A model generated the notes under the pieces. The model was not told the origin of the DNA. It saw nothing but the letters and a program-made list of their open reading frames with translations, and did not search any database. Both the position numbers and the translations under genes were made by a program. A DNA stretch of 64,000 nucleotides from Natrarchaeobaculum aegyptiacum (GTDB taxonomy: Archaea; Halobacteriota; Halobacteria; Halobacteriales; Natrialbaceae): the NCBI RefSeq assembly GCF_002156705.1, contig NZ_CP019893.1, positions 1,674,001-1,738,000 on the forward strand. The letters are read 5' to 3'. Positions 52,319 to 61,089 of the stretch are shown here, piece after piece; position 1 is the first letter of the stretch, and the number at the start of each line of letters is the position of its first letter.

Positions 52319-54298
52319 GTGACAGCACGCGCGGGACAGGCCCCAACGGGGTCACGGTGGAAGCGGATCGGTCCACCGATGCGTCTCGACGGCGCTGGAT
52401 ACGAGTCCACGCCGAAAGACTACGAGATAGAAGGGCTCTACGGCGCGGATACTGGCGAAATTGTCGAAGCGCGGTCCTTCGACATGACGTTCCGGGAGAT
52501 GGTCGATGGCGCTCTCAAAAGCTATCCGTACGAGCAACAGCACCGGTACGACCGCTCCGTCTCCCTGGAGGACCTCGTTTCGGAAATCCCAGCCTGCTAC
52601 CTGCGCTTCTACGATACCTACGACCACGAACAGGGCAGTCCGAAGCCCTGGAACGCCGTTTTCCGTGCCCACGTCCTCCGCTGTGTCAAGGGCTGGAAGA
52701 ACGCCACGGCCCTCTACAAGTACCTGAAGCAGAAGCCGTTCCTCTGCACGCAGCTGGGCTTCGAGGACATCCCCGACCAATCTACTCTCTGGCGGGCGTG
52801 GGAAGATCGCCTCGCCGACGTACAAGAGGCCGTCCATACAGCTGCCGAGGTAGTCGTGGACATCGCCCGCTACCACGACATCCCTGCCCCCGAACCCGAG
52901 TTCTTACCGAATCAGCCGACTGGGACGGTGACGCGGTCGAAGAGCAAAGACACGCTCGCACGCGAAAAGGCGCGTGAGGTCTGGAAGGGCGCGAAACCGA
53001 TCGTCGAGGACTGCTTCTCCCTCGATCGCGGCGACAACGCTTCGATCCCCGAGGGCGCGTTCTGGGAACAGCAGTCCTACCTCGGAATGCGGACCGACAT
53101 GCATCCGAACGACGGTGCGCAGTCGTTCGCGGAAGACTCCACGCGGGATCGAACACCGTCAGGCGACTCCCACCGACTCCAGACGAAAGAACTCGGCGTC
53201 GAGCGCATTCGGACGATGCTCCGCGAGAGTGCTCGGACGCTGGTTGCACGGGCGAAATCGACGGACACGATGGGGCGCACGCAGATGGCGGCTCTGGACC
53301 TCACGAAGGGTAACCCGTGGGGCGGCAAAGTCATGCGCGACAGCAACGGGAAAAACAAGGAGCCGTGGATTCTGGGGTACAAGGGCGAGAACGGACCGTT
53401 CTTCCAGTGGGCCGTCATCAAACTCGTCGGCCACGATGTGCCGCTAATCCTTGATGCGATCCCGGTCGAACGTGGTCGAAAGCGGGCCGACATCGTGGAC
53501 GATCTCCTCGACGGTGCGACCGACATCGTCCCCGGCTTAGACCTCGTGATGATGGACCGCGAGTTCGCCAATGACGGCGTCAAAGACGCCTGCGAGGACC
53601 ACGGTGTCCACTACCTGAATCCGGGTGTGGTGCGGTCCAGCAGCGACCACGAACACCAGATTGCCAAGCTCGCCAGCGAGGACAAAGACTTCGACGTCGT
53701 CGAGCAGGAACGACTCGACGATGGACCGACGCGGAAGGCGGTCTACCTCCCGAAGCGCGAGTGGGAACGAGAAGACGAGGCCGATGACGGCACGGACGTG
53801 ACGATTCGCCAGGAACTCATCGAAGACTTCGAGGAGATCGGCGATACAACACCGCTCTCGGCGGATCGGGACGGCGACTCGCCGTTGAGCAATCTTCTCG
53901 ATGAAGTAGCGGACGAGGAGGAGATCGACGAGCCGGCACGAGTCGAAGCGCCGACGGTACCCTTCGAGACGAACCTGCCGTGGGTAGACACCGATCCTGC
54001 TGACGAACGGGAGATGAAGCACCAGATCGGGCGGGTAATGGTCCGGTATAAGCGGCGCTGGGGTATCGAAAACGGGTTCAAGAAGCTGAAGACGTTCCTC
54101 GCAGAGACACAGTCGCCCGACCACCGGTTCCGGTACTTCAATTTCGCGTTCGCCTGTGTCCTATACAACTGCTGGCGGCTGGTGGATATCCTCGTCCAAC
54201 TCGAACTGGATGGCGAAGTGGGGGACGGGCCGGCGCTCACGGCGAACTCGTTCCTGACGTTCGCCAAGAAGAATTACGGCCTCGACCCACCCGACTAA
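52319..54298 (+). CDS. IS4-like DDE transposase
   Basis: The 659-residue protein starts at GTG 52319, or ATG 52379. The catalytic triad is Asp in ALDLTKGNPWG, Asp in DLVMMDREFANDG and Glu in YKRRWGIENGFKKLK; the last is the Y(2)R(3)E(6)K motif of the IS4 group. The N-terminal DNA-binding part is long, and an insertion rich in acidic residues (about residues 480-545, DEADDGTDVTIRQELIEDFEEIGDTTPLSADRDG) lies between the second Asp and the Glu. The reading frame is intact. It is divergent from the DUF4157 gene, with 171 bp between starts. Confidence 0.9.
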   Translation: MTARAGQAPTGSRWKRIGPPMRLDGAGYESTPKDYEIEGLYGADTGEIVEARSFDMTFREMVDGALKSYPYEQQHRYDRSVSLEDLVSEIPACYLRFYDTYDHEQGSPKPWNAVFRAHVLRCVKGWKNATALYKYLKQKPFLCTQLGFEDIPDQSTLWRAWEDRLADVQEAVHTAAEVVVDIARYHDIPAPEPEFLPNQPTGTVTRSKSKDTLAREKAREVWKGAKPIVEDCFSLDRGDNASIPEGAFWEQQSYLGMRTDMHPNDGAQSFAEDSTRDRTPSGDSHRLQTKELGVERIRTMLRESARTLVARAKSTDTMGRTQMAALDLTKGNPWGGKVMRDSNGKNKEPWILGYKGENGPFFQWAVIKLVGHDVPLILDAIPVERGRKRADIVDDLLDGATDIVPGLDLVMMDREFANDGVKDACEDHGVHYLNPGVVRSSSDHEHQIAKLASEDKDFDVVEQERLDDGPTRKAVYLPKREWEREDEADDGTDVTIRQELIEDFEEIGDTTPLSADRDGDSPLSNLLDEVADEEEIDEPARVEAPTVPFETNLPWVDTDPADEREMKHQIGRVMVRYKRRWGIENGFKKLKTFLAETQSPDHRFRYFNFAFACVLYNCWRLVDILVQLELDGEVGDGPALTANSFLTFAKKNYGLDPPD

Positions 54299-54373
54299 CC
54301 CACTCGTTTCCGCTGGACTCTCCTCACTGGGAAGCGCCAGCGCTGTCCTGAGCGCGGTTTCTCCAGTGATTTC

Positions 54374-54400
54374 CTGAGATCTATCCGATAGGTTTCTCAG
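54374..54400. repeat. Nested hairpin downstream of transposase
   Basis: CTGAGA (54374-54379) pairs with TCTCAG (54395-54400), and inside them CTATC (54381-54385) pairs with GATAG (54387-54391). It lies 76 bp after the transposase stop and may be part of an IS end or a transcription terminator. The remaining 54299-54622 shows no gene. Confidence 0.6.
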
Positions 54401-54622
54401 AAGTGCGTTCTCAATGGCTCTCGGAGAGTTCTTTCAGCCTGTTTAGTCGTGAAACCTGTGCATCATAGAGGCATCTTCGCAACATCAGACTGGATGATTT
54501 GGTATCGCGTTATAGTGTTTACCGAACTGCTGGCCCGGGAATCGGTAATTCAACCGAACACGACGGTCAGGCGTGCTAACGGCCGTGTTTCCTTTATCCC
54601 TCCTCGAGTCGTCGGGAGAACC

Positions 54623-54922
54623 ATGGCAACTGAGCGCACAGAGTCACGGCTCGGGTTCGGGACGGCGGTCTACACCGAAGACGGCACGAAGGTCGGCCAG
54701 ATTCGTGGATTCGATGAGGAAGGGTTCTACGTCACGATTCGCGACGGACTCGAGGGGATGAGCGTCGAACACGTCCGATCGGGTAAGAACTTCGGGGAGG
54801 CCCACCTGATGTGGCGCTGTCTCGAGTGCGGCCAGATGGACGACCTCAACGACGCCCTTCCGAACGAGTGCCCGTCCTGTGGTGCCGAACGGGAGAGTCT
54901 CTATTACTGGACCGAAGACTAA
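54623..54922 (+). CDS. Rubredoxin-like zinc-ribbon protein (DUF7130 type)
   Basis: The 99-residue protein starts MATERTESRLGFGTAVYTEDGTKVGQIRGFDEEGFYVTIRDGLEGMSVEHVRSG, and ends WRCLECGQMDDLNDALPNECPSCGAERESLYYWTED. Two CxxC pairs (CLEC and CPSC) make a rubredoxin-like metal site; the N-terminal half looks like a PRC-type barrel. Haloarchaeal DUF7130 proteins share this two-part plan. The metal may be Fe or Zn and is not determined. It is downstream of the transposase and marks the island edge. Confidence 0.85.
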   Translation: MATERTESRLGFGTAVYTEDGTKVGQIRGFDEEGFYVTIRDGLEGMSVEHVRSGKNFGEAHLMWRCLECGQMDDLNDALPNECPSCGAERESLYYWTED

Positions 54923-55045
54923 TACGGGCTGGCATATCCAGTATTGTCACCTCCAGGAACGGACCGAATACGTCGGCACCGACGTACAGCACCCGTCTGC
55001 TCGATAGCGGGATTTATCGCCGCGGCGGCACTGGCTCCCACTACG

Positions 55046-55945
55046 ATGGAAATCGTCGTCTTCGGAGCCGGCAGCCTCGGCAGTCTGGTCGGCGGCGTCC
55101 TCGCGCGCGCACACGAGGTGACGCTCGTGGGCCGACCCGATCACGTGGACGCGCTCCGGTCGGACGGCCTCCGGGTGACCGGCCAACTCGAGGCTCACGT
55201 TACCCCGTCGGCGACGACCGACGGCCGAGACCTCGCCGCCGAACTGGCCGTCGTGACGGTCAAGGCCGCCGACACGCCGACTGCGGCGGACGCGCTCGCG
55301 ACGGGTACGTTCGACGCCGCGCTCTCGTTGCAAAACGGGATGGGAAACGAGGCGATCCTCGCGGACGCACTCGAGTCGCCGGTACTCGCCGGGACGGCGA
55401 CCTACGGCGCGCTCCGCCGGGAACCGGGCGTCGTCGACTGCACGGGACTTGGCGAGGTCGTCGTCGGACCCCGTGACGACAGTCACTCCCCACTCGCGAC
55501 GCGCGTCGGGAACGCGTTCCAGGAAGCAGGGCTCGAGACGACCGTCGCCGACGATATACCCCGCCGTCTGTGGGAGAAACTGGCTGTCAACGCGGCGATC
55601 AACCCGGTCACGGCGCTCGCGGACGCCGACAACGGTGCCATTCTGGACCCGCCAGCGGCGGACGTCGCACACGCGGCTGCCCGCGAGACCGCACGCGTCG
55701 CTCGAGGGGCTGGGATTTCCCTCACGGACGAGGCTGCGGTCGGCGCCGTTTCGCAGGTCGCCCGCGATACCGCGGCGAACACATCCTCGATGCGTCAGGA
55801 CGTCCGCGCCGGTCGACGCACCGAGATCGACGCTATCAACGGCTACGTCGTCGACCGCGCCGAGGAGCTGGGACTCGCGGTCCCGACGAATCGGGTGCTC
55901 GCGTCGTTGATTCGGACGTGGGAGCGCTCCAACGAACTGCGATAG
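55046..55945 (+). CDS. panE: Ketopantoate reductase (2-dehydropantoate 2-reductase) family
   Basis: The 299-residue protein starts MEIVVFGAGSLGSLVGGVLARAHEVTLVGRPDHVDALRSDGLRV, with the NADP-binding GAGSLGS loop, and the family residues LQNGMGNE and WEKLAVNAAINPVTALADADNGAIL (catalytic Lys and following Asn positions). The C-terminal helical domain has SSMRQDVRAGRRTEIDAINGYVV with the conserved S-S-M-x-x-D and E-I-D. It reduces ketopantoate to pantoate in coenzyme A synthesis. The start ATG at 55046 matches the family N-terminus. It stands alone. Confidence 0.93.
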   Translation: MEIVVFGAGSLGSLVGGVLARAHEVTLVGRPDHVDALRSDGLRVTGQLEAHVTPSATTDGRDLAAELAVVTVKAADTPTAADALATGTFDAALSLQNGMGNEAILADALESPVLAGTATYGALRREPGVVDCTGLGEVVVGPRDDSHSPLATRVGNAFQEAGLETTVADDIPRRLWEKLAVNAAINPVTALADADNGAILDPPAADVAHAAARETARVARGAGISLTDEAAVGAVSQVARDTAANTSSMRQDVRAGRRTEIDAINGYVVDRAEELGLAVPTNRVLASLIRTWERSNELR

Positions 55946-56388
55946 GCGGCACGTCCTCGTACGGCCTCGTACTGCTACTTTTCACGGGCCTCGGACGGCT
56001 CTCCCTCCTGGCGCTTCGTCTCGTCCTCTCTTGTATATCCTATCTCGCTATACGAAATTCCTCTATCGTGGGGATTACCAGTTGCTCACTGTCTGCTCGA
56101 GCGGCCGGTCGCGTAGCGACGCAGTTCCACCCGACAGTCACGAGACGCTCGCGTGATCGATCCCGGCGATTCCTCGACGCCACTGGCGCGATCGTCGGGC
56201 CCTTCCGTCGGTGCAAACTGCAACCGGGCCGGAGCGGCCGGTCGCCACGTTACTCTCTCGAGCCCGGTAGATCGGCGGCGACACCGCTCGAGACACGGTC
56301 CTCACTCGAAACTCGAACGACGAACTGCGCGCTCGCGTGCTAAATCGGCCGAGAACGAAACGGCTCGTCGGGGGACGACTCGAGGGCG
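55946..56388. other. 443-bp gap without a recognisable gene
   Basis: No open frame in either strand has haloarchaeal codon style, signal or known motif. No tRNA-like fold or repeat was seen. It follows panE and lies before nifU (minus strand, so downstream of both genes). Confidence 0.5.
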
Positions 56389-56751
56389 TTAGAACGGTGC
56401 TTCGGGACCTTCGTCGTCTTCGCCGTCGTCATCGACGGTTTCACCGGGGAACGACGGGCTCATGCCGCCACCCATGTCACCGCCACCGCCGTCCATGCCG
56501 GTGTGGGCGTTGACCGTCTCGATTTCGGGGATCTCCTTGACCATCCGGCTCTTGATCGCCTGGATCGTCATCGGGGAGATGCCACAGCCACTGCAGGCAC
56601 CGCCGAGAGCGATCGTGACCTCGCCGCTCTCGCGGTCGATGTCCTGGATTGCCGCACTGCCGCCGTGCATCTGGATCTGGGGGAAGTTCCGCCGAAGGAA
56701 GTTCGTCACTCGCTCCTCCAAGTCGTCTCCCTGTTGTGCATCGGTGCTCAT
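56389..56751 (-). CDS. NifU-type Fe-S scaffold protein
   Basis: The 120-residue protein starts MSTDAQQGDDLEERVTNFLRRNFPQIQMHGGSAAIQDIDRESGEVTIALGGACSGCGISPMTIQAIKSRM, the C-terminal NifU domain with the CxxC (CSGC) cluster site. It assembles or transfers iron-sulfur clusters, for example to the ferredoxins and enzymes of this cell. The C-terminus is an Asp/Glu/Gly/Met-rich tail. The start ATG at 56751 follows the family N-terminus; a frame to 56826 adds unrelated residues. Confidence 0.93.
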   Translation of the reverse strand: MSTDAQQGDDLEERVTNFLRRNFPQIQMHGGSAAIQDIDRESGEVTIALGGACSGCGISPMTIQAIKSRMVKEIPEIETVNAHTGMDGGGGDMGGGMSPSFPGETVDDDGEDDEGPEAPF

Positions 56752-56842
56752 GGGAACGGGTTGGGCTCGCGTCACCCTAAACCTTCCGTCCTTTCCACTT
56801 GCTCTCTCGCTCTCACTCGTGCCCACGAGTGGTGCGATTCGA

Positions 56843-57214
56843 TCACTCGAACCCGAAGATCCGCCGGAGTTCGTGTTCGATCTCCTCGACGTGGATCTCG
56901 AGGACCGTTTCGAACTCCTCGCGGTCGACGGCGACGCCCGTCAGACGATCGTACGGGTCGTCGGGCAGGTCGATCCGGAACTCGCCGTCGGGCTCTCGTG
57001 GCTCGTCGCCGCTCGAGTCGTCCACGGAGCGTTGCTCCGGGCTTTCCTCGTAGAACGGTTCGCTCTCGTTCAACACCTGCTGGTCGATCGCGTGGACGAG
57101 CGTCGAGTCGTACTCGTCGTTCATCCGGTTGAACGCGTTCTTGTACGCTTGCTGGAGTTCCGGAAAGTAGTGGACGTACTTGTCCTCGAACTTCTCGGGG
57201 TCGAAATCGGCCAT
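56843..57214 (-). CDS. DUF5783 family haloarchaeal protein
   Basis: The 123-residue protein starts MADFDPEKFEDKYVHYFPELQQAYKNAFNRMNDEYDSTLVHAIDQQVLNESEPFYE and ends EEFETVLEIHVEEIEHELRRIFGFE. This pattern (FDPEKFEDKYVxYFPELQxAYKNAF, then HAIDQQVLNESEPFYE) is characteristic of haloarchaeal DUF5783, function unknown. Strongly acidic and helical. An acidic insertion (SPEQRSVDDSSGDEPREPDGEF) is present. It starts 91 nt upstream of nifU on the same strand, so cotranscription is possible. Confidence 0.85.
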   Translation of the reverse strand: MADFDPEKFEDKYVHYFPELQQAYKNAFNRMNDEYDSTLVHAIDQQVLNESEPFYEESPEQRSVDDSSGDEPREPDGEFRIDLPDDPYDRLTGVAVDREEFETVLEIHVEEIEHELRRIFGFE

Positions 57215-57402
57215 ATCGATTCGAACGGACGGCGAGGACAAAAGTCGGACGATCGGGTGGGGGCTCTCTGACTCGCTTCGGTGCAGCGTCCCCTCGAGTG
57301 CGCTGGTGCAGTTCGAATCGCCAGCCAGCAGCGTGGCCGTGGTGATGGGCGTGCGTATGCAAGCGGAACGTCCACTCGGGGGTGTGGCGTTGGAGGTGGT
57401 AC

Positions 57403-57783
57403 ATGCCGACCGATCAGCACCCCCTGCCACGTGAGGCGTTACCACCGGGCTGGGGCCCTGCGGAGTGTGGTGACTGCCGGTTCGTCTACCACTACCGGCA
57501 GCCGCCGATCGAGCTCGTCGCCGACCGGACTGGGGCACGGTGTCATCCCTCTCTCGGGCTGGACTGCTGCTGGGAGTTGCGGTGTCGCTGTGCCGTCGAC
57601 GATCGGTCACTTTCGCACGTCATCGGCCACGTCTCCAACCGATTCGCCGCTGCAGACGGCCTGCTCGAGTGTATGCGCCGGATCCACGAGACCGTCGACG
57701 AGGCGTCAGATCCGCTCTATGTGCTCTCGGTGGTGAACGACGTCTCGCTGTCCGATGCCGTTCCGAACGGTCCTGTCCCGTGA
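57403..57783 (+). CDS. Conserved haloarchaeal protein of unknown function with Cys pairs
   Basis: The 126-residue protein starts MPTDQHPLPREALPPGWGPAECGDCRFVYHYRQPPIELVADRTGA. Cysteines occur as CGDC near residue 22, DCC around residue 54, and CRC around residue 61, in a layout that could bind a metal. I do not know the family. It is soluble. Its ATG is at 57403; the gene is divergent from the DUF5783 gene and 57215-57402 holds both promoters. Confidence 0.55.
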   Translation: MPTDQHPLPREALPPGWGPAECGDCRFVYHYRQPPIELVADRTGARCHPSLGLDCCWELRCRCAVDDRSLSHVIGHVSNRFAAADGLLECMRRIHETVDEASDPLYVLSVVNDVSLSDAVPNGPVP

Positions 57784-58591
57784 CGTCGCCCCAATTTTGT
57801 ATTGCAGTATGGGATTTATTGCCGGCTGGTGGTGGCACTCGTCGCCGGTAACTGAAACGGAGTGGTTCCGGTGGTGGGACGTTCTCCGCGTGCGGTACGC
57901 GCTGCCGAGTGTGCGCGTTCTGTCCGGAAACGATGTGTGCCTGTCGAGGTCGCAGATCGGTGTCGATGTGTTTCGGGGGATGAATTCGGGGATCTTTCCA
58001 CGTATCGGCGCGGATGGAACCGTTCTGTGACGATCGATGGCCCGTCGATACTGGTTGCCGTCGGTATAGCACGTTCGTGGCCCACCGGCGATCCACCGGT
58101 GATCGTCCCGTGCCTGGTGGTGGACTGGTCTACGCAGTCCTCCGCCCGTCGTCTGGTGATCGTCGCTTCGTCGTCGCTATCCGGGCCGTCCACACGTTCT
58201 CGTAGCCAGCTGGGGAGCTCCGACTCGCTGTCGATTCACCGCGCGTGCGCGAAAGTGGGCCACCGGTGTGTCAGGGAGCTGGTCCCGTGGAGAACTCGAG
58301 TCCAGCTATCCCGGTCGGTCTCGGAGGCGGCTCGTCTGAACCGGTCGAGTTGCGAAATCGGGTCGTTCGGCCGCTCCGTCGTCGCTACCGGCTGCGACGC
58401 GTGTTGGGTCAGTGACTGGCAATTCTCGACGGCGACCTGGGATAAACCGATTACTGCGATACGAAATCCTCTCTTGCTCGATTGCCGAAGGCTCGTTGGG
58501 ATGTGGTCCGGCTCCAGGTTCGGTCTGGATACTGAGGCGTTGTCACTCGGTCCGAAACGCAGTCTCGAGCCACCGCCGCCGATCGTGGGAC
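57784..58591. other. 808-bp gap with no convincing gene
   Basis: Open frames here lack a plausible start, haloarchaeal amino acid bias or a recognised motif. The stretch is unusually poor in CTCGAG until its right end and shows a weak Trp/Arg-rich frame at 57800-58030. It may be a degraded gene or regulatory region, with nothing firm to report. Confidence 0.45.
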
Positions 58592-60103
58592 TCAGGAGAG
58601 TTGTTCGCCGACGATCTCGTCGGCCCGTTCGATGAACGTCGATTCCTCGCCTGCCGGGACGGTCGCCCCGGCAGCGACGTCGTGGCCACCGCCGTCGCCG
58701 CCGACGACGCGGGAGGCCTCGCTCATCACGACCGAGAGATCCAGTCCCTGTCGGACGAGGCTGTGGGTGCCGCGGGCCGAGACCTTGACTTCCGCTGGAT
58801 CTTCGTCTCCACTTTCGGCTCCGTCATCCGTCTTGGTCGCGAACGCGAAGATTGGCTTCGAGCGGTTGATGCCGTCGTTGCCGAGGGCCATCCCGGCGAC
58901 GATGCCGACGATGGTCTCACGGATACGATCTTCGGCGTGGAACCACTGGAGGTGTTCCTCGTTCGTGACGCCCTCGCTGGTGACGAGATCGATCCCCGCA
59001 GAGAGGTTTCGCCGGTGGTTCCGCAGGAGACTCCGGGCGCGCTCGAGCGCGCCGTCCCGATTGCCCAGACAGACCGCGAGGCCGACGTCGGCGCGTTCGT
59101 ACCGGGCGGTCGCGTTGAGTAGCGTCGAGAACTCGCTTGCGTCCCGGAGTTCGGTTCCGACGGGCTCTCGAGCGAGGGTGTAACTCGTCCCGACGAGGCC
59201 GTCGATCTTGTGGGCGGGGACGCCACGGGAGACGGCGCGTTTGACGAGCGCGCTGGCGACGACCTGTTTTTCCTCGCCCGTCAGCCCCGACCACCGTCGC
59301 CACTCGCCGTCGCGTTTCAACTCGAGGTCGAGGTCCTCCAGAAATCGGAGCGCGCCGGCCTGGTCGTTCGAAATTCCGGGGATGTGGACGTCGGTGGCGT
59401 ACTCGAGCAGTTTCGGGAGCGGGCGGGTCTGTTTGCCGTAGATCGCGAGGTCGGTGCCAGTCTCGAGGACACCGGCGTCGACGCCTTCCTCGACGATGTT
59501 CGCGTTCGCGCCGTGGAGTTCGCCGCCGGAGGCCTGCATGTCGCCGACGGCACCGACGACGGCCAGTGCGGCGAGGTCGCGGTTGTCGGCTCGCGGGTGG
59601 CTCTCGGTGGATTCGACCGCGGTTCCGCCGTCGGCGGCGACGCCCGTGGTCGTTCCATCTGATGCCTCGGCGAGCGCCCGCGCGAGGACGTAACTCGCGC
59701 CGGCACCGGAGAGTTCGGAGGCACCGTCGATGCCGAACAGGAGGGGATTGAGGTGGTACTCGGTCTCCCGGTCGGCCGGCTGGTGGTGGTCCGCGATTAC
59801 CGGCGTGAACGCGTCCGCGTCCTCGTAGTCGCCGATGACGTCGAGCTGGCCGCTCCCGAAGTCGGTGAAGAGGACGGTCTCGTAGTCTGTCTCGGCGATG
59901 GCTGCGATCGCCGTCTCGTCGAGTTGTTTCTCGAAGACCGTCTCGAAGGGCAGGTCCGCCCGCTCGAGCGCCTGTGCGGCGATGGCGGCGCTCGTGAGGC
60001 CGTCGGCGTCGATGTGAGAGGCCAGCAGGACGCGGTCGGCCTCGCACAGCCGGTCGGCACAGGCGGCGGCGCGGTCTTCGAGTTCGGGTACCGGCCCGGT
60101 CAT
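58592..60103 (-). CDS. DHH-family phosphoesterase / RecJ-like single-strand nuclease
   Basis: The 503-residue protein starts MTGPVPELEDRAAACADRLCEADRVLLASHIDADGLTSAAIAAQAL. The DHH-fold motifs are SHIDADG (motif I), TDFGSG (motif II) and ADHHQPA (motif III, DHH with the preceding Asp). The C-terminal DHHA1-like region has a glycine-rich VVGGDGGGHDVAAGATVPAG, which fits the GGGH motif. Archaeal RecJ-like proteins degrade single-stranded DNA or RNA, often associated with the replication complex (GAN), but the exact substrate is not set here. Monocistronic. Confidence 0.9.
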   Translation of the reverse strand: MTGPVPELEDRAAACADRLCEADRVLLASHIDADGLTSAAIAAQALERADLPFETVFEKQLDETAIAAIAETDYETVLFTDFGSGQLDVIGDYEDADAFTPVIADHHQPADRETEYHLNPLLFGIDGASELSGAGASYVLARALAEASDGTTTGVAADGGTAVESTESHPRADNRDLAALAVVGAVGDMQASGGELHGANANIVEEGVDAGVLETGTDLAIYGKQTRPLPKLLEYATDVHIPGISNDQAGALRFLEDLDLELKRDGEWRRWSGLTGEEKQVVASALVKRAVSRGVPAHKIDGLVGTSYTLAREPVGTELRDASEFSTLLNATARYERADVGLAVCLGNRDGALERARSLLRNHRRNLSAGIDLVTSEGVTNEEHLQWFHAEDRIRETIVGIVAGMALGNDGINRSKPIFAFATKTDDGAESGDEDPAEVKVSARGTHSLVRQGLDLSVVMSEASRVVGGDGGGHDVAAGATVPAGEESTFIERADEIVGEQLS

Positions 60104-60230
60104 AGTCGCTGGTGGGTCGGCTTCTCGGATAAAGGTGCGCCATCTGCCTGGCTGGTCGATTCGGAAGGCCTCGCACGGACAGACACCACCTCGAAAGCCC
60201 CTGGCGACCTCGACTCGCGCGGAACGCCCT

Positions 60231-60263
60231 GCGCTCCTCGCTCGCTTCGCTCGCTGCGGTGCT
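60231..60263. repeat. Haloarchaeal intergenic GCTCGCTTC repeat motif
   Basis: GCGCTCCTCGCTCGCTTCGC followed by TCGCTGCGG contains direct GCTCGC repeats about a GCTTC core. Motifs of this style recur in haloarchaeal intergenic DNA, and this copy lies between the dhh gene and the hem operon. Function is unknown. Confidence 0.4.
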
Positions 60264-60357
60264 TGGGGTTCCGAGCGTCGTCGACGCCGCCAGCCCCTTT
60301 CAGTCCCACCCGTGGCGGCTGATCAGCCTGCTGGAGAACGGTGGAGAAGACGATTTG

Positions 60358-61089
60358 TTACGAGCGGACGGCCTCGAGCGTTTCTTCGGCCAGCGCGTCG
60401 AAGGTCGCTTCGCCCGGGATGACGTCGACGTCGACGCCGAGATCGGCGGCGCGCTCGCGGGTCGGGCCGCCGATGACGCCGACGACGACGTCTTCGAGTG
60501 CCGCGCTGATATCGTCGATTCCGCGAGCGTCGGCGGCCTCGAGGAAATGCTCGACGGTCAGCGGCGAGGTGAAGCAGGCGGCTGCGAGGTCGCCGTCGGC
60601 AGCGCGGTCGGCCGAGTGGCCGCTGCCGTCTGGCCTGACGAGTCGGTAGAGGGCGGTCTCGTGGACGTACGCGCCCGCGTCAGCGAGACCGTCGGGGAGG
60701 ACCGAACTGCCGTGATCGCTGCGGGCGATCTCGACGCGTGCGCCGTCGACCTCCTCGCGGAGCGCGGTGACCATGCCGCTCGAGGTGTACTCCTCGGGGA
60801 CGACGTCGACCGTGTGGCCGGCCGCCTCGAGTGCGTCGGCGGTCCGGGGGCCGATCGCACAGACGGTCGCCGTGTCGGAGTCCCAGTCGGCCTCGCGGGC
60901 GAGGTCGACGCCAGTTGTACTCGTGAGGATCGCGTAGTCGGCGTCCTCGCGGGGCGAGTAGCCGGTCGGTTCGATCGCGAGCATCGGGTCGGCGACCGGC
61001 GCTGCGCCCAGGTCTTCGAGCGTCGAGACGGCGGACGCGAGGCGCTCGTCGGCGGGGCGGAAGACGGCGACGGCCGGTCGGTCAGTCAT
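60358..61089 (-). CDS. hemD: Uroporphyrinogen-III synthase
   Basis: The 243-residue protein starts MTDRPAVAVFRPADERLASAVSTLEDLGAAPVADPMLAIEPTGYSPREDADYAILTSTTGVDLAR and has the two-lobed HemD plan, with CAIGPRTADALEAAGHTVDVVPEEYTSSGMV and the second-lobe TSPLTVEHFLEAADARG. It cyclises hydroxymethylbilane to uroporphyrinogen III. Its ATG overlaps the end of the cobA-type gene by 8 nt (ATGACTGA), so it is the last gene of hemC-cobA-hemD. Confidence 0.92.
   Translation of the reverse strand: MTDRPAVAVFRPADERLASAVSTLEDLGAAPVADPMLAIEPTGYSPREDADYAILTSTTGVDLAREADWDSDTATVCAIGPRTADALEAAGHTVDVVPEEYTSSGMVTALREEVDGARVEIARSDHGSSVLPDGLADAGAYVHETALYRLVRPDGSGHSADRAADGDLAAACFTSPLTVEHFLEAADARGIDDISAALEDVVVGVIGGPTRERAADLGVDVDVIPGEATFDALAEETLEAVRS

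Larger units (their letters stand above)
52288..54400 (+). mobile_element. IS element containing the IS4-like transposase; exact ends not resolved
   Basis: The span covers the transposase promoter, its CDS and a nested hairpin. I found no matching terminal inverted repeats or flanking target duplications by eye. The AT-rich segment 52148-52318 separates it from the DUF4157 operon, with which it is divergent. Confidence 0.35.

Noticed and set aside
52311-54380. The octamer TTCCTGAG-like matches at about 52309-52316 and 54371-54378 as IS ends
   Set aside because: They are short direct matches only, not inverted, and could arise by chance.
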